Shown here piece by piece: positions 16,769 to 25,842 of a DNA stretch of 41,561 nucleotides. Origin of the DNA: Macrococcoides caseolyticum (GTDB lineage Bacteria > Bacillota > Bacilli > Staphylococcales > Staphylococcaceae). The stretch covers positions 1 to 41,561 of the forward strand of contig NZ_PPRM01000050.1 of NCBI RefSeq assembly GCF_002902665.1, written 5' to 3'. The position numbers were made by a program, and so were the translations under genes. Below the pieces are notes generated by a model that saw only the letters and a program-made list of their open reading frames with translations, searched no databases and was not told where the DNA came from. Every line of letters begins with the position of its first letter. Position 1 is the first letter of the stretch.

Positions 16769-17955
16769 TCTACAGCATTCTCTTTTAAATATGAGAATGC
16801 TTTTTCTATTGCTGCTAATCCTTGATCAAGCTTCTTTTCGCTACATGCAACATTTAGTCTAAAGTGTGTACTTGCTGACAGTTCATAGGTGTTCCCGATA
16901 CCTACGGCGATACGCCCGATATTCTGCAGCGCATCCTGAACGTCCATTTCACTGAACCCACTCTCTTCAAAATTAATCCAGGCAAGAAACGTACTATCTG
17001 GTCTACGGAATACAAGGACATCACTCAATCGCTCGTTAATGAATGTCTCTACTTTAATCATATTTGATTCAATATGTTCATTAAGAGCATCTACCCACGC
17101 ACCACATTCCATATAAGCTGCGCGCATTGCTGTGAGTCCTAGCATATTCGGTGCACCGATACCATAGACGCTTCCTATCTTCGTCTGCAGCAGTTCACGC
17201 ATATAGCTATCCTTCGTTATATAATAGGCATGAGGAATACCTGAAATATTAAACGTCTTCCCGAGACATGTTGTAACAACTATCTTGTCATACTGAGACA
17301 TATACTGAATCAATGACTGATGTTTACCATGACGAACGAAATCCATATGAATTTCGTCAGAAACAATATAGACATTATGCTTCTCACAAATCTCGATGAT
17401 CTTTAAAATCTCTTCTTTCGTAAACACCTTACCTGTCGGATTATGTGGATTACAGAACAGGAATACTTTGTTCTGAGGCATCTGACATAAATATTCAAAC
17501 TGAACAAAATCCATCGAATATTGGTCTTCATCATCATACAGATCACAGCCGACGATCATACGTTTATTTCCATTGATTAAATTTAAGAAGTTATTATATG
17601 AGGGGATATTAACGATAACACCATCTCCTTCATTTGTTACACTGCGAGTCACTTCAGTAACTGTGAATAACACGCTCGGTGCATATGCGAGATCCTGCTT
17701 TAATACATTGAGATTAAAACGTGTCTTGTACCAATGGCGGATTGGCTGATAGAACTGATCGTTATTCCAGTTTGTATAGCCGTATATCGGATGACTTAAT
17801 CGCTCCTGTAAAGCATGTGTTATTGTTTCTGGAACTGCAATATCCATATCTGCTATCCAAAACGGTATTAAATCTTTACGCTGATACAGTTTAGATAGCA
17901 TTTCATGGGCAACCGCATTCGTTGCACTGCGGTCAATTACTCCGTTAAAATCCAT
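16765..17955 (-). CDS. patB: PatB/MalY-type pyridoxal-phosphate C-S lyase
   Basis: A 396-aa fold-type I PLP enzyme of the MalY/PatB subgroup, which cleaves cystathionine (and cystine-type C-S bonds) to give homocysteine, pyruvate and ammonia. Visible are PFWIADMDIAVP (residues 30-41), NPHNPTGKVF, SDEIHMDF and the PLP-lysine context TCLGKTFNISGIP. Length fits the family. Shine-Dalgarno AGGAGATG lies 5 nt before ATG 17955. It is near the cystine transporter tcyABC but in a separate transcription unit; a shared sulphur role is inference. Confidence 0.88.
   Translation of the reverse strand: MDFNGVIDRSATNAVAHEMLSKLYQRKDLIPFWIADMDIAVPETITHALQERLSHPIYGYTNWNNDQFYQPIRHWYKTRFNLNVLKQDLAYAPSVLFTVTEVTRSVTNEGDGVIVNIPSYNNFLNLINGNKRMIVGCDLYDDEDQYSMDFVQFEYLCQMPQNKVFLFCNPHNPTGKVFTKEEILKIIEICEKHNVYIVSDEIHMDFVRHGKHQSLIQYMSQYDKIVVTTCLGKTFNISGIPHAYYITKDSYMRELLQTKIGSVYGIGAPNMLGLTAMRAAYMECGAWVDALNEHIESNMIKVETFINERLSDVLVFRRPDSTFLAWINFEESGFSEMDVQDALQNIGRIAVGIGNTYELSASTHFRLNVACSEKKLDQGLAAIEKAFSYLKENAVD
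16774..16805 (+). terminator. ytzB terminator inside the 3' end of patB
   Basis: Perfect 9-bp stem AGCATTCTC (16774-16782) / GAGAATGCT (16793-16801) with a 10-nt loop and T-run to 16805, on the + strand. It lies wholly within the last codons of patB on the opposite strand. Confidence 0.8.
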
Positions 17956-18016
17956 AACATCTCCTCCTATTAATTCGAATTCCTTAATAATAGTCTACAT
18001 GAAATATAAAAATAAA

Positions 18017-18060
18017 AAAAGAAGCATAGTAAGATGCGCTATAAAGTCATCTTTCTATAC
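18017..18060 (-). terminator. Terminator of ytmP-trmB
   Basis: Minus-strand compound stem (GTATAG and AAGATG paired with CATCTT and CTATGC, one A-A mismatch between the two blocks), followed by TTCTTTTTTT. It begins 4 nt after the trmB stop. Confidence 0.8.
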
Positions 18061-18063
18061 CTC

Positions 18064-18696
18064 TTAAAATCGAGCTTCTAATCGATTAATTCTAAATCCT
18101 TTATTTGAGAACTTATCTTCATATTCCGTACGAATATTATCCTCAGGTTCATTGTCATGCAGATTCAGATTAATATTTTTAAGCTTCATGCCATAATGGC
18201 TCATACTCTCGATCGAATATTCAAATAACGCCTGATTATCGGTCTTGAAATGAATTTCACCATCTTTATCTAAAATAGTTTCATAAACTTTAAGAAAATT
18301 CTCGTGCGTCAGTCTACGCTTTGCGTGACGTGCTTTAGGCCACGGATCTGAGAAGTTAAGATAGATTCTATCAATCTCACCCTCATTAAAGATTTCTGTC
18401 AGCTTTTCTGCATCTACTGTTAACAGACGTAAATTTCTAATATTTTGTTCCACTGCTTTTTCAACGATACGAATCATAACATTCTTATCACGTTCGATAC
18501 CAATATAATTAATCTCCGGGTGCGCTTTAGCCATCTCCGTAATAAAACGGCCCATACCACTTCCGACTTCGATATGTATCGGCTGTACTTGATCAAACCA
18601 GTCAACGATATGATCTTTTCGAGCAAGATCGATACTGACAATATCATCGTGCTGCAGAAGAAAATCTTCAGCCCACGGTTTATTTCTCATTCTCAT
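18064..18696 (-). CDS. trmB: tRNA (guanine-N7-)-methyltransferase
   Basis: A 210-aa SAM-dependent enzyme making m7G46 in tRNA variable loops. It begins MRMRNKPWAEDFL, the standard TrmB opening. The SAM site is EVGSGMGRFI (residues 41-50), with IGIERD following; NFSDPWPKARHAKRRL is the catalytic/tRNA-binding signature. The start has AAAGGAG 8 nt upstream. It is 12 nt downstream of the ytmP-like gene, and the two form an operon ended by the hairpin at 18024-18060. Confidence 0.96.
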   Translation of the reverse strand: MRMRNKPWAEDFLLQHDDIVSIDLARKDHIVDWFDQVQPIHIEVGSGMGRFITEMAKAHPEINYIGIERDKNVMIRIVEKAVEQNIRNLRLLTVDAEKLTEIFNEGEIDRIYLNFSDPWPKARHAKRRLTHENFLKVYETILDKDGEIHFKTDNQALFEYSIESMSHYGMKLKNINLNLHDNEPEDNIRTEYEDKFSNKGFRINRLEARF

Positions 18697-18708
18697 AGTG
18701 CTACTCCT

Positions 18709-19500
18709 TTAAATAAAACGATTCAAATTCAATACATCATCTAAAAATTTCAGCCAGTCATTTAAATCATGATAGCGACTCTTCTCTTCATACCATTCAA
18801 TCATCGCAATCGCCTGAATAATAGTATACCATTTCATGCGCTTTTCCAGATCCAGCGTGTATTCAATACCATAAGTTGCAAGCCAGGATTGCCAGTCGAT
18901 GGTATCACGATAAGTATAAAGAATCATACCGATATCTATTGCCGGATCTGCAATCATTGCACCTTCCCAGTCAACGAGAAAGAGTTCGTCCTGATCTGAT
19001 AAGAGCCAGTTATTATGATTGACATCCCCATGGCATACGGTATAGAACTTGCGCTCTAGCTGCGGCATATGCTCTTCCAGATAGATCAGCGCTTTACGAA
19101 CAGTATGATGTGTTAATACGTTGCGAGATAATGAGGAATTGATCTTATTAAGCAATAACTCTGGATCCATCGGTTTCATCTCAAGTCGCTTGAGCATATT
19201 AAGTAATGGTTTGGAACGATGAATCTTCTTCAGCAGTAGTGCAACACGTTCGGAGTTCATTTCCATATGTGTCAGACTTCGCCCATTCTTCCAGTGCTGT
19301 GCTGTTACAACTTCACCTGTCTCTATTCTCTTCGTCCATACAAGTTTTGGTACGATACCTTCAGCAGAGAGTGCAGCAAGAAACGGAGAGGAATTACGCT
19401 TTAAGAAAAGCTTTCTGCCGTCTTGTTCTGCCATGTATGCTTCTCCAGATGCGCCGCCAGCGGAATCTAATGTCCAACCTAGCTGATAGAAATGTTCCAA
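18709..19500 (-). CDS. ytmP: YtmP-like phosphotransferase (choline/aminoglycoside kinase fold)
   Basis: A 263-aa protein of the APH/choline kinase fold. The Brenner motif is visible as VCHGDVNHNNWLL (about residues 160-172) with the metal-binding DWEGAMIADPAIDIG downstream. Substrate unknown; nothing indicates drug resistance, and the gene is a conserved partner of trmB in Bacilli. Translation begins at TTG (19498-19500), 7 nt after a near-perfect Shine-Dalgarno AGGAGGTG. The pepV terminator is just upstream. Confidence 0.86.
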   Translation of the reverse strand: MEHFYQLGWTLDSAGGASGEAYMAEQDGRKLFLKRNSSPFLAALSAEGIVPKLVWTKRIETGEVVTAQHWKNGRSLTHMEMNSERVALLLKKIHRSKPLLNMLKRLEMKPMDPELLLNKINSSLSRNVLTHHTVRKALIYLEEHMPQLERKFYTVCHGDVNHNNWLLSDQDELFLVDWEGAMIADPAIDIGMILYTYRDTIDWQSWLATYGIEYTLDLEKRMKWYTIIQAIAMIEWYEEKSRYHDLNDWLKFLDDVLNLNRFI

Positions 19501-19524
19501 CGTGTTTCACCTCCTGTTTCAAGA

Positions 19525-19559
19525 AAAAAGAAAAGGCATGAGAAAAAATCTCTTGCCTT
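19525..19559 (-). terminator. Terminator of pepV
   Basis: Minus-strand stem AAGGCAAGAGA / TCTCATGCCTT (one A-A mismatch) and then TTCTTTTTTC. It lies between the pepV stop (19662) and the ytmP start. Confidence 0.8.
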
Positions 19560-19661
19560 ATTCATTCCGATCAAATTAATGTCTTACTTAAATTTTATAT
19601 CCTTTTCTCTATTAATTCAAGTATTACTTTAAGTCATATGATGAACTTTTACTTAAGTTGA

Positions 19662-21071
19662 CTATTCCTCTTCTACACATACTGAATGTATTGCTTCCAG
19701 ATAAATTGCAGTAGCATCAAATAATTGCTTTTTAGTGATGTACTCATTTTTCTGATGCATCAGATCTTCTGAATCTTTAAACATCGCACCAAATGCAACA
19801 CCCTTTTCCATTGTACGGGCATACGTTCCGCCACCAATCGTATAAGGTTCTGTCATATCCCCTGTCTGATTACGGTAAGCTTGTAGTAACTTCATTACAA
19901 ATGGATCATTTTTATCGACATAATGTGGTACTTGATGTTTTGTCACTTCAATTTCAAAGTACGGTGCCAATGTTTGTGAAATTTTTTCAATCTCTTTGTC
20001 GAATTCGAAGCCATTAGGATAACGCAAGTTGACACCATATACACCACCATCCACATCAGTATAGCTGATGATACCGATGTTCGTTGTTAACTTTCCTAAT
20101 TCTTCAGTTTCTGTCGCGACACCGAGCTTTTCTCCAAAGTGTGAATCAAATAATTTATCATCACCTAATGATACGAAATCTTTCGCTTTCTTATCTAGAT
20201 CAAGCGTATTTAAGAAGTGGATTAAATACAATCCTGCATTGATACCTTTGAACGGCTCCATACCATGCACAGACTTCCCTTCTACCTCTAATTTCAGCTG
20301 ACCATTCTCTACATAATGTTTTCCTTCAAGGCTAAAGTCCTTTAGGAACCCTTCAAAACTCTGGATAACATATGCCATTTGTTCATTGACACTTAACTGC
20401 GCCTCTGCATGATCAGGTACCATATTGTAACGTTCACCTGATTTTAAAGCTTTCAATACGACTTCTGGTGTCTTTTCACTTTCCTCATCACTTGTCTGAA
20501 TGATATCAAATGATGAAAAACCTTTTTCGCCATGGATTAATGGAAAGTCTGCGTCAGGTGCGATACCTAGATCCGGCATCGGCTCAGTTTCAAAATAGCG
20601 ATCGGTACATTTCCACTCTGACTCTTCATCCGTACCAATAATGATATGTATACGTTTCTTCCAGTCTACCTGCATATCTTCTAAGATCTTCACTGCATAG
20701 TAAGCAGCAATTGTCGGTCCTTTATCATCCAAAGTTCCACGTGCAATGATTCGGTCTTCAGTAACCGTTGCATTAAATGGATCGGTATCCCAGCCACTGC
20801 CTTCAGGCACAACATCGACATGCCCTAAGATACCAAAGACCTTTTCTCCTTTACCTGCTTCAATACGTCCAGCAATATGATCAACATCATGCGTATTGAA
20901 TCCATCGCGCTGTGCTAATTTATACATGTAATCCAGCGCCTCACGTGGTCCCGGACCAACAGGATGCGCTTCATCTGCAAGACTATCATCGCGGACACTG
21001 CGAATATTCAGAAGGCCTGTTAAGTCTTCGATAATCTTGTCTTCATATTGTGCTACTTTTTCTCTCCACAT
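19662..21071 (-). CDS. pepV: PepV dipeptidase
   Basis: A 469-aa zinc dipeptidase of family M20A that splits unspecific dipeptides in the cytosol. Metal-site motifs: [13 protein letters not shown] (residues about 85-97), [16 protein letters not shown] (catalytic Glu) and the late GGTYAR. Start ATG 21071 (MWREKV) is chosen because a strong AGGAGG lies 7 nt upstream; the longer frame would begin within that leader. 469 aa equals the S. aureus PepV size. Single-gene unit with its own terminator. Confidence 0.94.
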   Translation of the reverse strand: MWREKVAQYEDKIIEDLTGLLNIRSVRDDSLADEAHPVGPGPREALDYMYKLAQRDGFNTHDVDHIAGRIEAGKGEKVFGILGHVDVVPEGSGWDTDPFNATVTEDRIIARGTLDDKGPTIAAYYAVKILEDMQVDWKKRIHIIIGTDEESEWKCTDRYFETEPMPDLGIAPDADFPLIHGEKGFSSFDIIQTSDEESEKTPEVVLKALKSGERYNMVPDHAEAQLSVNEQMAYVIQSFEGFLKDFSLEGKHYVENGQLKLEVEGKSVHGMEPFKGINAGLYLIHFLNTLDLDKKAKDFVSLGDDKLFDSHFGEKLGVATETEELGKLTTNIGIISYTDVDGGVYGVNLRYPNGFEFDKEIEKISQTLAPYFEIEVTKHQVPHYVDKNDPFVMKLLQAYRNQTGDMTEPYTIGGGTYARTMEKGVAFGAMFKDSEDLMHQKNEYITKKQLFDATAIYLEAIHSVCVEEE

Positions 21072-21116
21072 AATAATTCCTCCTATCATATTAACAGTTC
21101 TATTATACAGAATATT

Positions 21117-21148
21117 GAAAAAAAGAACACATCACAAGTGATGTATTC
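21117..21148 (-). terminator. Terminator of the second YtxH-like gene
   Basis: Minus-strand stem GAATACATCAC / GTGATGTGTTC (one mismatch) with a 2-nt loop followed by a run of T residues, between the gene's stop (21160) and pepV. Confidence 0.85.
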
Positions 21149-21159
21149 TCATAACAAAA

Positions 21160-21588
21160 TTATTTTAGGTCGTTTTTGCTTACTGCATTAGGGTTCTGAT
21201 CAGCAACATCTTTATCAGTTACGATATGGATATTGTTTGCGCCACCTTCGTCATCGAAATTTTGTTTTTCTTCTTCAACGCTATCTTTTTTTGAAAGCTT
21301 ATCAGCTAATGGAGCAGTTTTTTCCTGAACTTTTTGTGTTAAGTTTGCTTTGTAGCTTTCTGGATCTTCTTTTGCCTTGCTAATTTCTTCTTTCGCTACT
21401 TGCTGTAAGTTCATCGCTTTTTCTTTTGCAGTATCTGCGTAACCTTTAGGATCTTGCTTCGCTTTATTATACTCATCTAATAATTTATCTCTATTTTCTT
21501 TCTTAGACAGGACTGCTGCTACTGCAGTTCCCCCGATAACTAATGCTGCTCTTAATAAACCTGCTTTATTGTTGTTAGCCATAATCAT
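21160..21588 (-). CDS. YtxH-like general stress protein
   Basis: A 142-aa (or 140-aa from ATG 21582) protein. An N-terminal glycine/alanine membrane helix (GLLRAALVIGGTAVAAVLSKK, given for location residues 10-30) is followed by a Lys/Glu/Ala-rich helical region with repeated 'KAKxDPxxY' segments (KAKQDPKGYAD and KAKEDPESYKA), and a short acidic tail. Layout is that of YtxH-family stress proteins; molecular function unknown. It has a consensus sigma-B promoter upstream and its own terminator, so it is a monocistronic general stress gene. Confidence 0.8.
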   Translation of the reverse strand: MIMANNNKAGLLRAALVIGGTAVAAVLSKKENRDKLLDEYNKAKQDPKGYADTAKEKAMNLQQVAKEEISKAKEDPESYKANLTQKVQEKTAPLADKLSKKDSVEEEKQNFDDEGGANNIHIVTDKDVADQNPNAVSKNDLK

Positions 21589-21619
21589 AACACCTCTTCG
21601 TTTAATTTGTACTGTATCT

Positions 21620-21644
21620 ATACCCTGACTTAAATATATTAAAC
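21620..21644 (-). promoter_or_regulatory. Consensus sigma-B promoter
   Basis: GTTTAA (21639-21644), 13-bp spacer, GGGTAT (21620-21625) on the minus strand: an exact match to the sigma-B consensus, 32 bp upstream of the YtxH-like gene start. Confidence 0.88.
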
Positions 21645-21651
21645 ATATGAC

Positions 21652-22356
21652 TTACATTTTTACAAAATTTATTTCTTCAAGTGTCAGTTTACGGTATGCA
21701 CCTGGCGTTAAACTCTCATCTAAAGCTAATCCGCCCATCTTAATACGCTTCAAATAGATTACGGTCATATCTACAGCTTTAAACATTCGCTTTACTTGAT
21801 GAAACTTTCCCTCCTGAATGACAAGCTCGATTTCTGAAATCTCTCCTGCACTTATAATCTGAAGTTCAGCAGGCATCGCTTTATAGCCATCATCCAATGT
21901 AATACCCGCTTTAAATAACTCTACAGTGTCATCTGTTACATAGCCGTCAACACGTGCAAAATATGTCTTATTCACATGCTTTCTAGGGCTCAGTACATCA
22001 TGAGAAAATTGACCATCATTCGTTAGTATCAATAAGCCTTCTGTATCTTTGTCCAGCCTGCCGACCGGATGCAGTTCGTAATGTTCAAATCCCTCAATCA
22101 GTTCAAGTACGGTTTCATCTTTGTAATCTTTCGTACTTGAAATATACCCTGCCGGTTTGTTCAGCATAATATAGACAAAAGGTTCATACATAACAACTTC
22201 ATCATAAACTGTAACTATGTCATTCTCCGGTACAATTTTGATATCTGACTTCTTGACTACAACGTCATTCACCTTTACTGCACCACGCTTAACGAGCAGC
22301 TTTACTTCCTTACGTGTACCAAATCCATGGTTCCCGAGAAATTTATCTAATCTCAT
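21652..22356 (-). CDS. rsuA: RsuA-family rRNA pseudouridine synthase
   Basis: A 234-aa protein: N-terminal S4 RNA-binding domain (MRLDKFLGNHGFGTRKEVKL, residues 1-60) and RsuA/RluB/E/F catalytic domain with the active aspartate in GRLDKDTEGLLILTND. The likely product is a pseudouridine in 16S rRNA (U516 in E. coli numbering), but the RsuA/RluB/RluF choice cannot be settled by eye. Its ATG overlaps the murJ stop by 4 nt (22353-22356), so the pair is coupled, as in the ytgP-ytzG arrangement of Bacilli. Confidence 0.9.
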   Translation of the reverse strand: MRLDKFLGNHGFGTRKEVKLLVKRGAVKVNDVVVKKSDIKIVPENDIVTVYDEVVMYEPFVYIMLNKPAGYISSTKDYKDETVLELIEGFEHYELHPVGRLDKDTEGLLILTNDGQFSHDVLSPRKHVNKTYFARVDGYVTDDTVELFKAGITLDDGYKAMPAELQIISAGEISEIELVIQEGKFHQVKRMFKAVDMTVIYLKRIKMGGLALDESLTPGAYRKLTLEEINFVKM

Positions 22357-23975
22357 CGCCCGAACTTCTCTCTTAAAACTTGTATACGTGAACCAAAGAA
22401 CGCATCTGCTAAACGAGATTTCATAGAAAGATATGCATAGACAACGCCACCAATCAGAGCACCGATAATCAACACGATTAATGCATCGAATTTCTGGCTC
22501 ACATCGAGAAATTGAATCATAATCAACACAGCGATCTCCACGATAACCACCATGATCAAGCTGTACAGCAAAATCTGCAGCATCTGCCTATAAGTCGTTC
22601 TGAACTTAAATCCAGCATGTTTCTTAATGACATAGAAATTACATAAAATATTGACAGTCAGTGCAATTGCAGTCGCAAGGACGGCGCCCTCTGTATGGAA
22701 TAGATAGATGAGCGGAAAATTGATAACAAGCTTTACTAAGAGCGATGCCACAACGATATATACAGTCATCGCCTGTTTATCGATACCTTGAAGCATCGCA
22801 GATGACACACTGACCAATGCAAGCAGGATAGCAACAGGTGCATAATAGAACAGCAGATGACTCGCCACTACATTGTAGCTATAGAATACCGTGTATAGCG
22901 GTGTTGCAAGAATCATGATACCTAGCGAAGCAGGCACTGTTAAAAACATCAGCACACAGAGAGAAGTCTTAATCTGATGATGCATCTCACGTATCTGTCC
23001 AGACGCATGCGTTCTCGTAATTGAAGGAACCAGACTAATTGCAAACCCTGCTGCAAGTGACGTCGGTATCATAACGAGCTTATTTGTCGTCGTATTTAGC
23101 ATCGTTAACAGCATATCATGCGTTTCACCTGGTACACCAGCAGCTGTTAATGCACGGTTATGCGTAAACTGATCAATAATCTGATAGAGGGGGATACAGA
23201 GACTGACGATAACAAATGGAATACTATAAAGAAGAATCTCCTTATACATCGCCTTATATGATACATCTGTCTCTGTCGTATCGCTATTCACCATCTCAGA
23301 AATAAAAGGACGACGTTTTCTCCAATAATACCATAATGTTAAAATTGCACTGAATGCACCTACTGCAGCAGCAAATACAGCAATCTCATTTGCAAGCAGC
23401 ACAGATTTATGCATAACATTTAATACAAGATAAGAACCGATCAATAAGAATGCGATACGTGCAATCTGTTCTATTACCGTAGAAACAGCTGTCGGTCCCA
23501 TGGAATCATATCCTTGAAAGATGCCGCGCCATGTCGCTAGAAACGGAATAAATATGACCGCAAATGATACAACGCGGATAATCTCCGTAATCTGTTCCAC
23601 ACTCCACGTACCATCAGCCTTTGATACAGAAGCCTCAGCAATCAGCGGACTAATCATATATAATATTAAAAAACCAAGTAATCCGGTGATTCCCATCACT
23701 ACAAGTGATGACTTATATAATTTATAGCTGACCTTATATGCCCCTACTGCATTATATTTTGATACATACTTCGCAACAGCAAGTGGCACCCCGCCTGCTG
23801 AAATAACAAGCATTACCGTATATGGTGGATATGCCATATTATATGGCGATAAGTTCGCTTCACCACCGATAATCGCATAGAATGGAATAATGTAAAGAAT
23901 CCCTAAAATCTTCGTAATAAATATGCTTGCTGTCAATATGAAAGTACTTCTGACAAGCGAATTCCCTTGTGACAT
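22353..23975 (-). CDS. murJ: MurJ-type lipid II flippase (YtgP)
   Basis: A 540-aa integral membrane protein of the MOP superfamily (polysaccharide-export/SpoVB branch) with about 14 helices. Conserved features: the N-terminal basic STFILTASIFITKILGILY, the loop GGEANLSPYNMAYPPYTVML, and charged positions inside helices 7-8 (LYQIIDQFTHNRAL). S. aureus and B. subtilis orthologues (YtgP) flip lipid II for peptidoglycan synthesis. Other MOP family members exist in Bacilli (SpoVB, YkvU), but length and coupling to the rsuA-type gene point to YtgP/MurJ. Confidence 0.87.
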   Translation of the reverse strand: MSQGNSLVRSTFILTASIFITKILGILYIIPFYAIIGGEANLSPYNMAYPPYTVMLVISAGGVPLAVAKYVSKYNAVGAYKVSYKLYKSSLVVMGITGLLGFLILYMISPLIAEASVSKADGTWSVEQITEIIRVVSFAVIFIPFLATWRGIFQGYDSMGPTAVSTVIEQIARIAFLLIGSYLVLNVMHKSVLLANEIAVFAAAVGAFSAILTLWYYWRKRRPFISEMVNSDTTETDVSYKAMYKEILLYSIPFVIVSLCIPLYQIIDQFTHNRALTAAGVPGETHDMLLTMLNTTTNKLVMIPTSLAAGFAISLVPSITRTHASGQIREMHHQIKTSLCVLMFLTVPASLGIMILATPLYTVFYSYNVVASHLLFYYAPVAILLALVSVSSAMLQGIDKQAMTVYIVVASLLVKLVINFPLIYLFHTEGAVLATAIALTVNILCNFYVIKKHAGFKFRTTYRQMLQILLYSLIMVVIVEIAVLIMIQFLDVSQKFDALIVLIIGALIGGVVYAYLSMKSRLADAFFGSRIQVLREKFGR

Positions 23976-24111
23976 ATGTTCATCCCTATCTTTATATATT
24001 TTCTATCATTTGAATGTTTATTATCATAACACCATTCAAAAATATTAACTACTGAATTCATATATTTTACCATAAAATAAATGTATAATATTTTAAAATA
24101 GGAGGTCAAAT

Positions 24112-25356
24112 ATGTTTAATACTATAGTTATCGGAGGCGGACCAAGTGGCCTGATGGCTGCGATCAGTGCTTCAGAAAATGGGAAATCCGTTCTCTTGAT
24201 CGATAAGAAGGATAAGTTAGGACGCAAACTCCAGATTTCTGGTGGCGGACGCTGTAATGTCACGAATCGTGTCTCTCACGAAGAATTGATACAACACCTA
24301 CCAGGAAATGGAAAGTTTCTCTACAGTGCATTTAATACATTTGATAACTTCGCCATTATCGATTACTTTGAGAACCTCGGTGTCCGCTTAAAAGAAGAAG
24401 ATCACGGCCGCATGTTCCCAGTGACGGATAATGCGAAGGACGTAGTTAACGCACTGAAACAACAGCTCGTCAAAAACAACGTCGATATCCGCACGAATCA
24501 GAAGGTCGCATCCCTTCTCGTGCAGGACACAGTTAAAGGGGTCAGACTCGAAGACGCCACTGAAATCTATGCTGACAATGTTATTATCGCAACAGGAGGA
24601 AAAAGCGTACCTCATACCGGATCAACAGGAGACGGATATGAATTTGCGAAACAGGCAGGACATACCATCACAGAACTCTTTCCTACTGAAGTACCCATAA
24701 CTTCGAATGCGCCATTCATTAAAGCAAAGACGCTGCAAGGATTAAGCTTGCGTGATGTTGCACTCAGTGTCCTGCGTAAGAACGGCAAACCCCGCATCAC
24801 ACACCAGATGGACATGATATTTACACATTTCGGTATCTCTGGCCCTGCAGCATTACGCTGCTCACAGTTTGTATATAAAGAACAAAAGAGCCAGAAGAAA
24901 CAGGACATTACAATGATGATCGACTGCTTTCCACAAGAAAGTATCGGCGCACTGAAAAACAGAATCACAAAAATGATCGACACGAATAAAGACAAAGCCA
25001 TTAAAAACAGTTTAAAAGGACTCGTATCTGAACGCTACTTATTATTCTTACTGGAACAAGCTGGACTGAACCTAGAAGATAACGGCCATCACTTAAAGAA
25101 AGAAGCGGTAGAACAGTTTTGCGAGCTGCTGAAAGGATTCAAATTCACAGTAAACGGTACCCAATCGATAGAAAAAGCATTCGTCACGGGGGGCGGCGTA
25201 TCTGTGAAAGAAATTGTACCTGCAACGATGCAATCGAAGCTGCATGATAATCTATATTTTTGTGGTGAAGTATTAGATATTCATGGATATACAGGCGGTT
25301 ATAACATTACCAACGCTCTCGTTACCGGATACATCGCAGGATTAAATTGTAGATAA
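24112..25356 (+). CDS. HI0933/YtfP-family FAD-dependent oxidoreductase
   Basis: A 414-aa flavoprotein. The N-terminal dinucleotide-binding motif is [19 protein letters not shown] (residues 5-23), with [16 protein letters not shown] typical of the HI0933/BaiN-like family, [19 protein letters not shown] and the C-terminal FAD contact [16 protein letters not shown]. Substrate not known. Shine-Dalgarno AGGAGGT 6 nt upstream; TATAAT at 24086-24091 may be its -10, but the -35 is weak. Divergent from murJ. The codons from 24400 onward look richer in C and G at third positions than the neighbours, though the reading is unbroken. Confidence 0.85.
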   Translation: MFNTIVIGGGPSGLMAAISASENGKSVLLIDKKDKLGRKLQISGGGRCNVTNRVSHEELIQHLPGNGKFLYSAFNTFDNFAIIDYFENLGVRLKEEDHGRMFPVTDNAKDVVNALKQQLVKNNVDIRTNQKVASLLVQDTVKGVRLEDATEIYADNVIIATGGKSVPHTGSTGDGYEFAKQAGHTITELFPTEVPITSNAPFIKAKTLQGLSLRDVALSVLRKNGKPRITHQMDMIFTHFGISGPAALRCSQFVYKEQKSQKKQDITMMIDCFPQESIGALKNRITKMIDTNKDKAIKNSLKGLVSERYLLFLLEQAGLNLEDNGHHLKKEAVEQFCELLKGFKFTVNGTQSIEKAFVTGGGVSVKEIVPATMQSKLHDNLYFCGEVLDIHGYTGGYNITNALVTGYIAGLNCR

Positions 25357-25500
25357 GGTTGTCACATGTGCGTTTAGTCACGAGTAAAATCACGAAAAGA
25401 TGCCTAAGAAACGCTCTTTGTTTCTGGCATCTTTTTGATTTTATCGAAGTGACTGCACATGTAACACCGTCTATCAGGTTATGACATGTGCGTTTAGTCT
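25357..25500. repeat. Long imperfect inverted repeat with a direct copy of one arm
   Basis: Left arm 25358-25404 and right arm 25426-25465 are complementary in blocks: CACATGTGC/GCACATGT, AGTCAC/GTGACT, TAAAATCA/TGATTTTA, AAAGATGCC/GGCATCTTT. An apical stem AGAAAC/GTTTCT (25407-25425) closes it. The start of the left arm, ggtt..acatgtgcgtttagtc (25357-25380), recurs in direct orientation at 25477-25500 with 21 of 24 bases alike. The apical part resembles a terminator (stem then TTTTT on +). No ORF is present. Confidence 0.85.
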
Positions 25501-25508
25501 ATCAATCG

Positions 25509-25542
25509 AAAGAAGCTAGAGACTTGTGTCTCTAGCTTCTTT
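25509..25542. terminator. Bidirectional terminator between FAD gene and rhodanese
   Basis: Perfect 15-bp stem AAAGAAGCTAGAGAC (25509-25523) / GTCTCTAGCTTCTTT (25528-25542) with a 4-nt loop, ending 1 nt before the rhodanese stop codon. A/T ends give U-runs on both strands. Confidence 0.88.
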
Positions 25543-25543
25543 A

Positions 25544-25834
25544 CTATATTAATTGTTCTATTTCTGCCATGCCACCTTGAACGTTAACCACTTTATAATG
25601 CTGTTCAGTTAAATACTGCGTGACACGTTCACTTCTAACTCCATGTGCACAGACAATATAATATGTTTTATCACCATCAAGTTCGTTCAGACGTTCAGGG
25701 ATTGTATTCATCGGGATATGCACTGCACCTTCCAGCATTCCCATCTGTACTTCGAAGTCTTCTCGTATATCGATGACGTCCATTGTTTCATGCTGCAGTT
25801 TGTCGATAAATGCTTTACTACTGATTTCTAGCAT
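25544..25834 (-). CDS. Rhodanese-like protein
   Basis: A 96-aa single rhodanese domain. The persulphide-forming cysteine is in the loop VCAHGVRS (residues about 63-70), and the CDC25-like VIDIREDFEVQMGMLEGAVHIP is at the front. Probable sulphurtransferase in the cytosol; acceptor not known. Only 8 bp follow leuS, so it is likely cotranscribed under the leuS T-box. ATG at 25834 has AGGAGG upstream within the leuS end. Confidence 0.88.
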   Translation of the reverse strand: MLEISSKAFIDKLQHETMDVIDIREDFEVQMGMLEGAVHIPMNTIPERLNELDGDKTYYIVCAHGVRSERVTQYLTEQHYKVVNVQGGMAEIEQLI

Positions 25835-25842
25835 AGGTCCTC

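Noticed and set aside
24388-25001. Two minus-strand ORFs (75 and 129 aa) in the FAD gene
   Set aside because: Antisense shadows; the 414-aa flavoprotein has full family motifs across the same interval.
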